From Pseudomonas entomophila L48 (lineage in GTDB: Bacteria > Pseudomonadota > Gammaproteobacteria > Pseudomonadales > Pseudomonadaceae), in the NCBI RefSeq assembly GCF_000026105.1, contig NC_008027.1, positions 3,052,501 through 3,116,500 on the forward strand: a stretch of DNA of 64,000 bases. The letters are read 5' to 3'. Position numbers and translations under genes: made by a program. How positions within the stretch are numbered: the stretch's first letter is position 1; the number at the start of each line of letters is the position of its first letter. Positions 9,530 to 18,937 of the stretch are shown here, one piece after another. A model generated the notes under the pieces. That model made no database searches and was not told the origin of the DNA. It saw nothing but the letters and a program-made list of their open reading frames with translations.

Positions 9530-10729
9530 TCAGCCCTTTCGCGATATCACCAGGAACACCAGCAGTGCCAGGGCAGGCAGCGCGGCACCCGCCAGTGCCA
9601 CGCCGCTCCAGCCGAACTGCGCGTAGACACCACTGGCCACCGCCGAACCCACGGCCCCGCCCAGGAAGATGCTGGTCATGTACAGCGCGTTGAGCCGCCC
9701 ACGGCTGGCCGGGTCGAGTGCGTACACTTCACGCTGGCCGATGACCATGTTCATCTGCACGGCAAAGTCCAGCAGCACACCGGTCAGCCCCAGACCGATC
9801 ACGCTCATGCCCGGTGCGCTCAAGCCAATCAACAGGGCCACGGGCGCCAGCCCCATTGCCAGCAGCGAGCCGAGCCGTGCGTGCCCCGCGTCGGCCAGAC
9901 GGCCTGCCATGGGGGCTGCCACCGCCCCGACCGCACCCACCAGGGCGAACAATGCGATCTGGCTCTGCGACAGACCATGCTCACCCGCCAGGGCCAGCGG
10001 CACTGCCGTCCAATACAAGCTGAACGCTCCGAACATCAGCGCCTGGTACAGGGCACGCTGGCGCAACAGCCGGTAGCGACGCAGCAACCCGATCAGGGAC
10101 AGCATCAGCCCGGCATAGCTGGCCTTGTGCTCGGGCACCCGGCGCGGCAAGGTCAGCGTCAACAGCAGGATGATCACGAGCATCACCCCCGCCGCGCCGA
10201 TGAACACCGCCCGCCAGCCAAAGTGGTCGGCCACCAGGCTCGACAGTGGTCGCGCTAGCAGGATACCCAGCAGCAACCCGCCCATGATGTTGCCCACGAT
10301 TCGGCCGCGTTGCTGCTCCGGTGCGAGGTGGGCGGCCAGTGGGATGAGCATCTGCACCGATACCGAACTGAAACCGATCAGCAAGGCATAGCCGAGGAAC
10401 AACTGGCCCTGCCCATGGCCGCTGCTGCCCGCCAGCAACAGGCTGGCGGTGGCCAGCACCGCAGTGGCGATCATCAGCCGGCGATTTTCCAGCAGGTCGG
10501 CCAACGGCACCAGCAAGAGCAGGCCCAGGGCATAGCCGAGCTGGGTCAACGACACGATCAGGCTGGCCCGCTCGGTGGACAGCCCCAGGTCCGGGGCGAT
10601 CAAGCTGACGATGGGCTGGGCATAGTAGATGTTGGCGACAATGGCGCCACAGCAGAACGCCAGCAGCGTGACCAGCGCCCGGCTCAGGCCCGGGGCCGAC
10701 GGCTGGGCGACAGCAAGGGAGGGATTCAT
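9530..10729 (-). CDS. MFS transporter, drug/sugar efflux type
   Basis: A 399-residue, twelve-helix major facilitator. The ATG at 10729 starts just before the first helix. Signature motif A-like LADLLENRRLM sits between helices 2 and 3, and the helix-1 block VANIYYAQPI is typical of a pseudomonad MFS subgroup often annotated as arabinose-efflux-like. The substrate cannot be assigned. The gene converges with the LysE gene with no intergenic space. Confidence 0.85.
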   Translation of the reverse strand: MNPSLAVAQPSAPGLSRALVTLLAFCCGAIVANIYYAQPIVSLIAPDLGLSTERASLIVSLTQLGYALGLLLLVPLADLLENRRLMIATAVLATASLLLAGSSGHGQGQLFLGYALLIGFSSVSVQMLIPLAAHLAPEQQRGRIVGNIMGGLLLGILLARPLSSLVADHFGWRAVFIGAAGVMLVIILLLTLTLPRRVPEHKASYAGLMLSLIGLLRRYRLLRQRALYQALMFGAFSLYWTAVPLALAGEHGLSQSQIALFALVGAVGAVAAPMAGRLADAGHARLGSLLAMGLAPVALLIGLSAPGMSVIGLGLTGVLLDFAVQMNMVIGQREVYALDPASRGRLNALYMTSIFLGGAVGSAVASGVYAQFGWSGVALAGAALPALALLVFLVISRKG

Positions 10730-10869
10730 GGGAGGTTGCCTCGGGAAGCATTGGGAAGTGCGTGCATGGTGCCGTGCATCGTCGTTGCAGAGAATCCGGC
10801 GCCAGCGCAACGGGCCTTTGCGCCACACGCAACGTTCTCGAAGCAGGCGTTGCGGCGCCTATGAGATCG

Positions 10870-11016
10870 AGCGCCGCCCGCGCGACGCATCGCGGATGAA
10901 TCCGCTCCTACCTCGGTTGCAACGTGCCTATGCCGGTTTTGCTGGTACCAAGGCTGACAAACATGGCCTCTGTAGGAGCGGATTCATCCGCGATGCGTCG
11001 CGTGGGCGGCGCTCGG
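10870..11016. repeat. Inverted pair of REP elements
   Basis: The unit ending in CGGATGAATCCGCTCCTAC (up to 10911) is answered in the opposite orientation by GTAGGAGCGGATTCATCCG from 10971. The spacer is about 60 bases. The pair fills most of the non-coding gap upstream of the MFS gene and downstream of the LysR gene. Confidence 0.85.
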
Positions 11017-11050
11017 CCTTGAGAGCGCTACAAGGTTACTGCCAGGCCCC

Positions 11051-11956
11051 CTATCCTCCCCCCGCCAGCAGCGCCTCACAGAAACCGACAAAGGCCATCA
11101 CCCGCCTCGACCCCCGATGATTGGGCAGGTACAGCGCGTTGATGCTGGTGCTGGCCGCCCCGGGGCTCGCCTGCCAATCGCTGAGCAGCCGCTGCAGGCG
11201 GCCGGCCTGAACATCCTCGCGCACCAGCCAGTCGGCGAGCAGGGCGACACCACTGCCGGCCATCGCCGCCTCGCGCAGCAAATCGGCATTGGCGCTGCGC
11301 AGCGGGCCGGCGACATCCAGTTCCAGCACCTGCTCGCCGCGCCTCAAGCGCCAGGGCCTGGCCGACTGCCCATAGCGAAAGCGCAGGCAAGCGCAGTCAG
11401 CCAACTGTCGGGGATGCTCCAGGGGCGGGCGCTGCGCCAGGTAGGCCGGGCTGGCCACCAGCCAGCGCTCGAAGCGCCCCAGCGGGCGGCACACCAGTTC
11501 ATCGCTGGGCGCCGGCTCCCCCAAGCGAATGGTCATGTCGTAGCGGCCATCGAGCAGGTCGTCGAAGCGGTCGCTGAGGTCGATGTCCAGCTCCATCCCT
11601 GGGTGACGTGCCAGGAATGCGCCCAGGTGCGGTGCGATCACTCGCCTGCCGAACTCCACCGGCAGGCACAGGCGCAGCACGCCAACCGGTTCCTCGCCGC
11701 GGTCGGCCACGCGGGCATCGGCCTCGGCCAGCGCCTCGAGGATGTCCCGTGCACGCTGGTAGTAACCGGCACCCGCCTCGGTCAGGCTAACCTGGCGCGT
11801 CGAACGATTGAGCAGGGCAGCGCCCAGTTCGTTCTCCAGCGCGTCGACCAGACGAGTCACCGAGGAAGTCGCCACCCCAAGCTTGCGCGCGGCGGCGGAA
11901 AACCCCAGGGCCTCGACCGTGGCCATGAACACCTTGATCGCCAGCAGCTTGTCCAT
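11051..11956 (-). CDS. LysR-family transcriptional regulator
   Basis: A 301-residue LysR protein from the ATG at 11956. The winged HTH is residues 1-60 (MDKLLAIKVFMATVEALGFS, then LGVATSSVTRLVDALE), and an effector-binding domain follows. It is divergent from a small cupin gene with about 75 bases between starts; regulators of this subgroup commonly act on the divergent gene. The effector is unknown. Confidence 0.88.
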   Translation of the reverse strand: MDKLLAIKVFMATVEALGFSAAARKLGVATSSVTRLVDALENELGAALLNRSTRQVSLTEAGAGYYQRARDILEALAEADARVADRGEEPVGVLRLCLPVEFGRRVIAPHLGAFLARHPGMELDIDLSDRFDDLLDGRYDMTIRLGEPAPSDELVCRPLGRFERWLVASPAYLAQRPPLEHPRQLADCACLRFRYGQSARPWRLRRGEQVLELDVAGPLRSANADLLREAAMAGSGVALLADWLVREDVQAGRLQRLLSDWQASPGAASTSINALYLPNHRGSRRVMAFVGFCEALLAGGG

Positions 11957-12030
11957 TGCGATTATCCCTGGGGCAAAACCCGGAACCTTCCTACAATCAC
12001 CGACGGTAATCAACCACGCACGAGACCACC

Positions 12031-12360
12031 ATGCCCGACAATCTGTTCACCGCCCTGCCCGCCCTCGACCCACAGGCTGCCGAGCAGTTCGACGACCTGC
12101 TGCGCCGCCCTGGCCTGCGCATCGAGCGTATTGTCTCCAGCGGCCAGGCCAGCCCGCCGGACTTCTGGTACGACCAGGACGAAGGCGAGTGGGTCGTTGT
12201 GCTCAGCGGCAGCGCCGGGCTGCGGCTGGAGCACGAAGCCGAGCCCCGCGTGCTGCGCCCCGGCGATCACCTGGACATCCCCCCCAACTGCCGCCACCGG
12301 GTGGAATGGACCGAGGCCGGCGTGACCACGGTGTGGCTGGCGGTGTTCTACGACGCCTGA
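12031..12360 (+). CDS. Small cupin-domain protein
   Basis: A 109-residue single cupin. It has the first cupin motif region GEWVVVLSGSAGLRLE and the second PGDHLDIPPNCRHRVEW, with the metal-ligand-like Glu and His residues retained. No enzymatic assignment can be made. It converges with the MATE gene, and the two reading frames overlap by 13 bases at their 3' ends. Confidence 0.82.
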   Translation: MPDNLFTALPALDPQAAEQFDDLLRRPGLRIERIVSSGQASPPDFWYDQDEGEWVVVLSGSAGLRLEHEAEPRVLRPGDHLDIPPNCRHRVEWTEAGVTTVWLAVFYDA

Positions 12361-13718
12361 ACCAACGCCTGCCCAGCCGGCCGGGCCTGCAGCCAGTAGA
12401 AGCGCCAGGGCAGCAGCAATGCCGCCACGGCCAGACCACAGGCAAAACCCACCCACACACCGACCGCGCCCAGCGCGGAATGGAACGCCAGCCAGTAACT
12501 CAACGGCAGCGCCAGCAGCCAGTAACTGACCATGGTCACGCCCACCGGCCAGCGATAGTCCTGCAAACCACGCAAGGCACCCAGCGCAGTGGACTGCAAG
12601 CCATCGGCCACCTGCATCGCCGCCACCACCACGAACATCGGCACTGCGATGGCGATGACCTGCGGGTCGTCACTCATGGCCTCGGCTATCCGGCGACCGA
12701 ACACGGCCAGCAGCACCGTGGCAACGACCATCCAGGCGGTCACGCTGATGAAGGTGGCGCTGCCGATGGCACGCACCCGGGCCTGCTCGCCACGTCCGTG
12801 GGCCTGGCTGATGCGGATGCTCACCGCCGCAGCCATGCCCAGCGGCAGCATGTACAGCAGCGCGCCGATCGACTGCACCACCTGGTTGGCCGCCAATGCC
12901 GCATTACCCAGCCAACCCAGCATCCAGGCGGCGATCACCACCGCGCCGGCTTCGGCCAGGTAACCCAGGCCCAACGGCCATCCTTCGCCCAGCAGTGTCC
13001 GCCAATGCAGAGGTTGCCCGCGAGCAGCCTGGCGATAGCGCGCCAACGACGGCGCCAGGCGCCAGTAGGCAAGGGCCAGCAGCACGGCCAGCGACTCGGC
13101 GATCACCCCGGCGATGCCAGCGCCCACCAGCCCCAGCGCGGGCAGGCCGAAATGACCGTGGATCAGGCCGTAGCTCAACGGGATGTTGAACAGCACCGCG
13201 CTCATCACCAGCAGCACCGCCACCCATGGGCGGCCAATGGCCTCCAGCACATCCTTGAACACCACCGCCAGGCAGTATGGGATCAGGAACACCGCCATCG
13301 CTTGCCAGTACGGGGTCAGCAGCGCCGCATCCGGCAACGGCACGCCCAGCCATTGCAGTACCGGCAGGCTGGCGAGCATTGCCAGGCAGCCGAGCACACC
13401 GACCAGCAGCCCATAGCCCAGGCCGGCGCGCAAGGTACGCGCCACGGCGCCCGGATCGTCGGCACCAAAGGCCAGGCCGGCACGCACGCTAAGCGTGGCG
13501 AGCATCCCATAGAGCCCGGCATGGAAGATCAATCCAGCACTGGCGGTCAGCGACACACATGCCAGCACCAAAGTGCCGAGCGATGCCAGCAGCACGGTGT
13601 CGGTCAGGCTGATCAACTCGGCAGCCGACAGGCCCAAGACCAGCGGTAAAGCCAGGCGCAACAGCCCCGGCAACTCACTCAGCCAGGCGCTCTTCGGGCG
13701 CAGAACAGAAGCAGTCAC
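12348..13718 (-). CDS. MATE-family multidrug/cation efflux pump (NorM-like)
   Basis: A 456-residue protein with about twelve hydrophobic helices in two MATE repeats (ELISLTDTVLLASLGT at the start of the first; VIAAWMLGWLGNAALAANQV in the second). The GTG at 13718 is chosen because GGAGG sits just upstream; an in-frame ATG at 13778 lies inside the TetR gene region. It exports toxic organic compounds in exchange for Na+ or H+. The divergent TetR regulator and two palindromes between the genes point to inducible repression. Confidence 0.88.
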   Translation of the reverse strand: MTASVLRPKSAWLSELPGLLRLALPLVLGLSAAELISLTDTVLLASLGTLVLACVSLTASAGLIFHAGLYGMLATLSVRAGLAFGADDPGAVARTLRAGLGYGLLVGVLGCLAMLASLPVLQWLGVPLPDAALLTPYWQAMAVFLIPYCLAVVFKDVLEAIGRPWVAVLLVMSAVLFNIPLSYGLIHGHFGLPALGLVGAGIAGVIAESLAVLLALAYWRLAPSLARYRQAARGQPLHWRTLLGEGWPLGLGYLAEAGAVVIAAWMLGWLGNAALAANQVVQSIGALLYMLPLGMAAAVSIRISQAHGRGEQARVRAIGSATFISVTAWMVVATVLLAVFGRRIAEAMSDDPQVIAIAVPMFVVVAAMQVADGLQSTALGALRGLQDYRWPVGVTMVSYWLLALPLSYWLAFHSALGAVGVWVGFACGLAVAALLLPWRFYWLQARPAGQALVQAS

Positions 13719-13737
13719 GGTGAAAACCTCCAATTTA

Positions 13738-13784
13738 CATACGCAGCGTATGCTAATGCCATTTATTGACATACGCAACGTATG
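13738..13784. promoter_or_regulatory. Two TetR-type operator palindromes between MATE pump and regulator
   Basis: CATACGCAGCGTATG at 13738-13752 is a perfect 7-1-7 palindrome. CATACGCAACGTATG at 13770-13784 repeats it with one arm mismatch, 32 bases further on. Each copy is followed by CTAAT. They sit between the divergent starts at 13718 and 13823, where a TetR dimer would block both promoters. Confidence 0.75.
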
Positions 13785-13822
13785 CTAATTTGCACCACAT
13801 CGCCTTTCACCTGGAGCTTCCC

Positions 13823-14416
13823 ATGCCTGCCCCCCGTCGCAGCCGCGCCGCCATGAGCGCCGAGACCACCGAGCGGCTGATTGCCGTGGCACGCCGTCAG
13901 TTCAGCGAGAAAGGCTTCGCCGCCGTGGTCATGGACGACCTGTGCGCCGAGGCCGATCTCACCCGTGGCGCCCTGCATCACCACTTCGGCGGCAAGGCCG
14001 GGCTGTTTACCGCCGTGGTGCAGAGCCTGCTGGAAAACATCAATCAGTTGCTGGATGAGCGCTACGCCACCCATGACGACCCGTGGGAGGGCTATATCGA
14101 CACCTGCCTGTACTACTACGACCTGCTCCACGACCAAGCCTTGCGCCGCATCCTCCTGCAGGACGCACCCGCAGTGTTGGGCGCGCGGTTGCGCGAACTC
14201 GAGGAAGCCAGCTACATCGGGCCCATGGCCCAGGGGCTGGTGGAGTTGCAGGAAGCCGGCAGGTTGCGCTCGTTCGACGCGGTGGCCATGGCCCATCTGA
14301 TCAATGGCGCGATGGGCGACAGTGGCATGTGGGTAATCGCCCAGCAGGATCCGCAGGCGGCCGCGGAACGGGTGAAAGCAGCGTTGCGCTGTTTGCTGGA
14401 GGGGTTGCAGGCTTGA
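13823..14416 (+). CDS. TetR-family transcriptional regulator
   Basis: A 197-residue repressor. The ATG at 13823 follows GGAG; a longer start at 13766 would run through an operator repeat. The N-terminal HTH is clear (GFAAVVMDDLCAEADLTRGA, then LHHHFGGKAGLF), and the C-terminal ligand domain is all-helical. It is divergent from the MATE pump and probably its repressor, acting at the paired palindromes 13738-13784. Confidence 0.88.
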   Translation: MPAPRRSRAAMSAETTERLIAVARRQFSEKGFAAVVMDDLCAEADLTRGALHHHFGGKAGLFTAVVQSLLENINQLLDERYATHDDPWEGYIDTCLYYYDLLHDQALRRILLQDAPAVLGARLRELEEASYIGPMAQGLVELQEAGRLRSFDAVAMAHLINGAMGDSGMWVIAQQDPQAAAERVKAALRCLLEGLQA

Positions 14417-14474
14417 AATGCCTAGGCTGGCAACCATGGCCTGACAGGTGCGGCACGGTTACCCCGCCTCACCC

Positions 14475-14720
14475 TGTAGGAGCGGATTTATCCGCGATGT
14501 GCCGCGGGAGCGGCACTCGGCCTTGACAGCGCAGCAAGACCTCCATCCAGCATCTGCCCGTCTGCGTGCAATCATGGGCCTGGCCCTTGCCGCCCAGAGC
14601 AGCCTCTTCCTGCTCGACAAGAGATGACGAAGGCTTCAGGCACATGCCAAGAAGATTGGCAGTGCCTGCAATACCGAGCGCCGTCCGCGCGGCGCATCGC
14701 GGATGAATCCGCTCCTACAG
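14475..14720. repeat. Inverted REP pair in a 390-base gap
   Basis: A GTAGGAGCGGATTTATCCGCG unit in plus orientation (14475-14520) faces a minus-orientation unit (about 14675-14720, ending CGGATGAATCCGCTCCTAC). The roughly 150 bases between them show no convincing reading frame. The pair separates the tetR gene from gcd. Confidence 0.8.
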
Positions 14721-14805
14721 ATCAGTGAACGTAAAATGTACTAACTTGTTAATTAGCTTGCTAAGGGCATACACTGCGCCGCATTCCACCTGCGAGATCC
14801 CTGGC

Positions 14806-17211
14806 ATGAAAGACACACCGCGCGCATCAAGCGCCTCAACCCTGATCCTGGTCGGCCTGGGCGTGGTCATCGCCCTGCTCGGCCTCCTACTGGCGGCCGG
14901 CGGTGTCAAGCTGGCCGGCCTCGGCGGCTCCTGGTACTTCCTCGTTGGCGGCTTGGCGATGGCCGTCGCCGGCCTGCTCATCGCCCGGCGCAAGCCGGCC
15001 GGCGCCTGGCTGTACGCTGTGTTTCTCGCCGGCACGGCCCTGTGGGCGGTGATCGACGCTGGCCTGGTTTTCTGGCCGCTGTTCTCTCGCCTGTTCATGT
15101 TCGCCGCGATCGGCTTGGTGGTGGCGCTGGCCTACCCGCAACTGGTGCGGCGCAAGGCCCGTGGCGCCTATGGCGTGGCCGGCGTGCTGGCCGCGCTGCT
15201 GGCGGTCGCCGCCGGCAACATGTTCGTCGCGCACCCCAGCGTTGCCCCCAACGGCAAAGGCCCGGGCCTGACCCCGGTCGAGGCCGGTCATCAGCAAAAA
15301 GACTGGGCTCACTATGGCAACACCGAGGGTGGCAGCCGCTTCGCCGCGCTGGACCAGATCAACCGCGGCAACGTCGACAAGCTCAAGGTGGCCTGGACCT
15401 ACCACACCGGCGACGTGGCCATCAGCGATGGCAATGGCGCGGAAGACCAGCTCACCCCACTGCAGGTCGGCGACAAGGTGTTCATCTGCACCCCGCACAA
15501 CAATCTGATCGCCCTCGATACCGACACCGGCAAGGAACTGTGGAAGCACACGATCAACGCCCAGTCCAAGGTCTGGCAGCGCTGCCGTGGCATGGCCTAC
15601 TTCGACGCCACCGCGCCAATCGCCCAACCGACCCAGCCGAACAGCTCACCGATCACCGTGGCCAGCGTTCCAGCCGGCGCAAACTGCCAGCGCCGCCTGC
15701 TGACCAACACCATCGACGGCCGCCTGATTGCCGTAGACGCCGATACCGGCGCGTTCTGCCAGGGCTTCGGCAACAACGGCCAGGTCGACCTCAAGGCGGG
15801 CCTGGGCGAGGTGCCCGATTCGTACTACCAACTGTCCTCGGCGCCGCTGATGGCAGGCACCACCGTGGTGGTCGGCGGTCGCGTGGCGGATAACGTACAG
15901 ACCGACATGCCGGGTGGCGTGATCCGTGGCTTCGACGTGGTCACCGGTGCAATGCGCTGGGCCTTCGATCCGGGCAACCCACAGGACCGCAACGCCCCGG
16001 CCGAAGGCAGGAGCTACGTGCGCAGCACCCCCAACAGCTGGGCGCCCATGTCCTACGACCCGACGATGAACACCCTGTTCCTACCGATGGGTTCCTCTTC
16101 CACCGACATCTACGGTGCCGAACGCAGCCAGCTGGACCACACCTATGGCGCCTCGGTGCTGGCCCTGGACGCCACCACTGGCAATGAAAAATGGGTGTAC
16201 CAGACGGTGCACAACGACCTGTGGGACTTCGATCTGCCCATGCAGCCAAGCCTGATCGACTTCACCCGAGACGACGGCAAGACCGTGCCCGCCGTGGTGA
16301 TCGGCACCAAGGCCGGACAGCTCTACGTACTCGACCGCGCCACCGGCAAGCCGCTGACGCAAGTCGATGAAGTGCCGGTCAAACCCGGCAACATTCCCAA
16401 CGAGCCGTATTCCCCGACCCAGCCCAAATCCGTCGGTATGCCGCAGATCGGCGCACAAACGCTGACCGAGTCGGACATGTGGGGCGCCACCCCCTACGAC
16501 CAGTTGCTGTGCCGCATCGACTTCAAGAAGATGCGCTACGACGGCCTCTACACCGCGCCCGGCACCGACCTGTCGCTGAGCTTTCCGGGCTCGCTGGGTG
16601 GCATGAACTGGGGCAGCATTTCCACCGACCCGGTGCACGGCTTCATTTTCGTCAACGACATGCGCCTGGGCCTGTGGATCCAGATGATCCCGTCGCAGAA
16701 CCAGGGCTCGGCGGCCTCCGGTGGCGAGGCGCTGAACACCGGCATGGGCGAGGTGCCGCTCAAAGGCACCCCTTACGCCGTGAACAAGAACCGCTTCCTC
16801 TCGGTGGCCGGCATCCCTTGCCAGGCACCGCCGTTCGGCACGCTGACCGCCATCGACATGAACACCCGGCAGATCGCCTGGCAGGTGCCGGTCGGTACCG
16901 TCGAGGACACCGGCCCACTGGGGATCCGCATGCACCTGCCGATCAAGATCGGCCTGCCGACGCTGGGCGGCACCCTGTCGACCCAAGGCGGCCTGGTGTT
17001 CATTGCCGGTACCCAGGACTTCTACCTACGCGCCTACGACAGCGGCAACGGCAACGAAATCTGGAAGGCCCGCCTGCCGGTCGGCAGCCAGGGTGGCCCG
17101 ATGACCTATGTGTCGCCCAAGTCCGGCAAGCAGTACGTGGTGGTCACCGCTGGCGGCGCGCGCCAGTCGACCGACCGTGGCGACTATGTGATGGCCTACG
17201 CATTGCCATAG
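14806..17211 (+). CDS. gcd: Membrane-bound PQQ-dependent glucose dehydrogenase
   Basis: An 801-residue quinoprotein. Five hydrophobic helices fill the first 150 residues, then a periplasmic eight-bladed propeller follows, with W-motif blades such as KLKVAWTYHTGD, TGKELWKHTI and YDSGNGNEIWKARL. It oxidises glucose to gluconolactone in the periplasm and passes electrons to ubiquinone; in pseudomonads this feeds the gluconate/2-ketogluconate route and acidifies the surroundings. The start at 14806 (MKDTPRASS) is used; an upstream ATG at 14725 lies in the promoter region. The length agrees with the family. Confidence 0.95.
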   Translation: MKDTPRASSASTLILVGLGVVIALLGLLLAAGGVKLAGLGGSWYFLVGGLAMAVAGLLIARRKPAGAWLYAVFLAGTALWAVIDAGLVFWPLFSRLFMFAAIGLVVALAYPQLVRRKARGAYGVAGVLAALLAVAAGNMFVAHPSVAPNGKGPGLTPVEAGHQQKDWAHYGNTEGGSRFAALDQINRGNVDKLKVAWTYHTGDVAISDGNGAEDQLTPLQVGDKVFICTPHNNLIALDTDTGKELWKHTINAQSKVWQRCRGMAYFDATAPIAQPTQPNSSPITVASVPAGANCQRRLLTNTIDGRLIAVDADTGAFCQGFGNNGQVDLKAGLGEVPDSYYQLSSAPLMAGTTVVVGGRVADNVQTDMPGGVIRGFDVVTGAMRWAFDPGNPQDRNAPAEGRSYVRSTPNSWAPMSYDPTMNTLFLPMGSSSTDIYGAERSQLDHTYGASVLALDATTGNEKWVYQTVHNDLWDFDLPMQPSLIDFTRDDGKTVPAVVIGTKAGQLYVLDRATGKPLTQVDEVPVKPGNIPNEPYSPTQPKSVGMPQIGAQTLTESDMWGATPYDQLLCRIDFKKMRYDGLYTAPGTDLSLSFPGSLGGMNWGSISTDPVHGFIFVNDMRLGLWIQMIPSQNQGSAASGGEALNTGMGEVPLKGTPYAVNKNRFLSVAGIPCQAPPFGTLTAIDMNTRQIAWQVPVGTVEDTGPLGIRMHLPIKIGLPTLGGTLSTQGGLVFIAGTQDFYLRAYDSGNGNEIWKARLPVGSQGGPMTYVSPKSGKQYVVVTAGGARQSTDRGDYVMAYALP

Positions 17212-17225
17212 ACCGCATCGCCCCC

Positions 17226-17281
17226 GTTCGCCGGCAAGCCGGCTCCTACGCTCCAAGGTAGGAGCCGGCTTGCCGGCGAAC
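17226..17281. repeat. Perfect 24-base inverted repeat made of two REP units
   Basis: The arms GTTCGCCGGCAAGCCGGCTC... and its exact complement are at 17226-17249 and 17258-17281, with an 8-base loop. It starts 14 bases after the gcd stop and would fold as a very stable hairpin in the gcd transcript, where it may act in termination or 3'-end protection. Confidence 0.88.
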
Positions 17282-17531
17282 CACTTCCAAAGCCATCCGC
17301 ATGCTCCAGGACTTCCCGCAATGCCCCGTTCAATTCGACCTGGCAAAGCGCTATGGTCTGGACAACGGCAATGCGCTGGTAGCGGGGCTGCAGGTCAAGG
17401 CCACCTTCTGGCTCCTACAGTGCTGTGCCAGCTTTTTGCTCTGCACCGACCACATTTTTACTAATTTCCCCACCCCGGCCCCTGTTCCACTATCTGGCGC
17501 AACTACAACAACAACGAGCGGGGAAACTCTC

Positions 17532-18923
17532 ATGAGTGCAAGTGCATCCGTGCCTGCCAGCGTGCAGCACGATCAAGCCGGTTTTCGCCGGGTCCTGGGG
17601 CTGGGATCGCTACTGGCGGTGGCGGTCGGCCTGGTGGTATCGCAAGGGGTGATGGTGATGATGCTCCAGGGCGTCGGCGCCGCCGGCCTGGGCTTCATCG
17701 TGCCATTGGGGCTGGCTTATTTACTGGCCCTGAGCTACGCCTGCTCGTTCTCCGAACTGGCCCTGCTGGTGCCACGCGCCGGCAGCCTGTCGAGCTACAC
17801 CGAGGTCGCCCTCGGACACTTCCCGGCCATCCTCGCCACCTTTTCCGGCTACGTGGTGGTGGCGATGTTCGCCCTCTCGGCCGAACTGCTACTGCTGGAC
17901 CTCATCATCGGCAAGGTCTACCCCGGCGTTTTCCCTCCGTACAGCGTGGCATTCGGCGTACTGGCCGTGTTCACCCTGCTCAACCTCATGGGCATCGACA
18001 TCTTCGCCAAGTTGCAGAGCGCCATGGCGGTGGTAATGGTCGTGGTGCTGCTGATCCTCGGCATCGCCGCAATCAGTGAAGGCCATGCCGAGGGCGCCAC
18101 CACCACGCTGCTGCAAGGTGACTGGAACCCCATGGGCGCGGGCGTGCTGGCCTTGACCGCCATGGCCGTGTGGGGGTTCGTCGGCGCCGAGTTCGTTTGC
18201 TCACTGGTGGAAGAAACCCGCAAGCCCGAGCGCAATATCCCGCGTTCGATGATGATCGGCCTGACCGTGATCTTCGCCACCATCGGCCTGTACGGCCTGG
18301 GTGCCCTGTTCCTGATACCACGCGAGGCACTGGGCAGCGATGCGCTGCCGCATTACCTGTTCGCCACCACCGTGTTCGGCAAGACCGGCGAAGTGTTCCT
18401 GGTGATCGCCGCGGTGACCGCCACCTGCAGCACCCTGAATACCTCCCTGGCCGCCATCCCGAGGATGCTCTACGGCATGGCCTGCAATGGCCAGGCATTC
18501 CCGCAGTTCAAACGGCTCAGCCCGCGTGCGCGCACACCGTGGGTGGCGGTGCTGTTCGTCGCGGCGATCACCGGCCTGCCTATCCTGCTGATGGGCCAGG
18601 ACGCCGCGGCGATCAACCTGTTGCTGCTGTCGGCTGCCCTGGCCTGGTTGCTGGCCTACATCATCGTCCATCTGGATGTGATCGCCCTGCGCCATCGCTA
18701 CCCGCACCTGACGCGCCCGTTCCGTACACCGTTCTATCCGCTGCCGCAGTTGTTCGGTATCGGCGGCATGCTGTATGCGATCTGGAACGCCTCGCCCAGC
18801 CCGGACATGAGCCTGAAGATCTTCGGCACGGCGGGCGTGGTACTGGCGGTGGTGTCGTTGATTGCGGTGGTGTGGATCAAGGTGGTGATGAAAAAGCCGC
18901 TGCTGCGGCCTGAACCGCTGTAA
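17532..18923 (+). CDS. APC-superfamily amino acid permease
   Basis: A 463-residue membrane protein of about twelve helices. The ATG at 17532 is chosen because it starts the conserved N-terminus, and the long upstream extension from 17301 has no family features. The family pattern includes the first helix with GLVVSQGVMVMMLQGVG, LVPRAGSLSSYTEVALG, and VWGFVGAEFVCSLVEETR. Related proteins import amino acids or amines; the substrate is not evident. Confidence 0.85.
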   Translation: MSASASVPASVQHDQAGFRRVLGLGSLLAVAVGLVVSQGVMVMMLQGVGAAGLGFIVPLGLAYLLALSYACSFSELALLVPRAGSLSSYTEVALGHFPAILATFSGYVVVAMFALSAELLLLDLIIGKVYPGVFPPYSVAFGVLAVFTLLNLMGIDIFAKLQSAMAVVMVVVLLILGIAAISEGHAEGATTTLLQGDWNPMGAGVLALTAMAVWGFVGAEFVCSLVEETRKPERNIPRSMMIGLTVIFATIGLYGLGALFLIPREALGSDALPHYLFATTVFGKTGEVFLVIAAVTATCSTLNTSLAAIPRMLYGMACNGQAFPQFKRLSPRARTPWVAVLFVAAITGLPILLMGQDAAAINLLLLSAALAWLLAYIIVHLDVIALRHRYPHLTRPFRTPFYPLPQLFGIGGMLYAIWNASPSPDMSLKIFGTAGVVLAVVSLIAVVWIKVVMKKPLLRPEPL

Positions 18924-18937
18924 AGCGGGCGTGGCGT

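Noticed and set aside
11808..13649. 613-codon open frame on the plus strand across the MATE gene
   Set aside because: It is antisense to a clear MATE protein, is made of Arg/Gln/His-rich sequence without any domain, and reflects the GC-rich third positions of the real gene.
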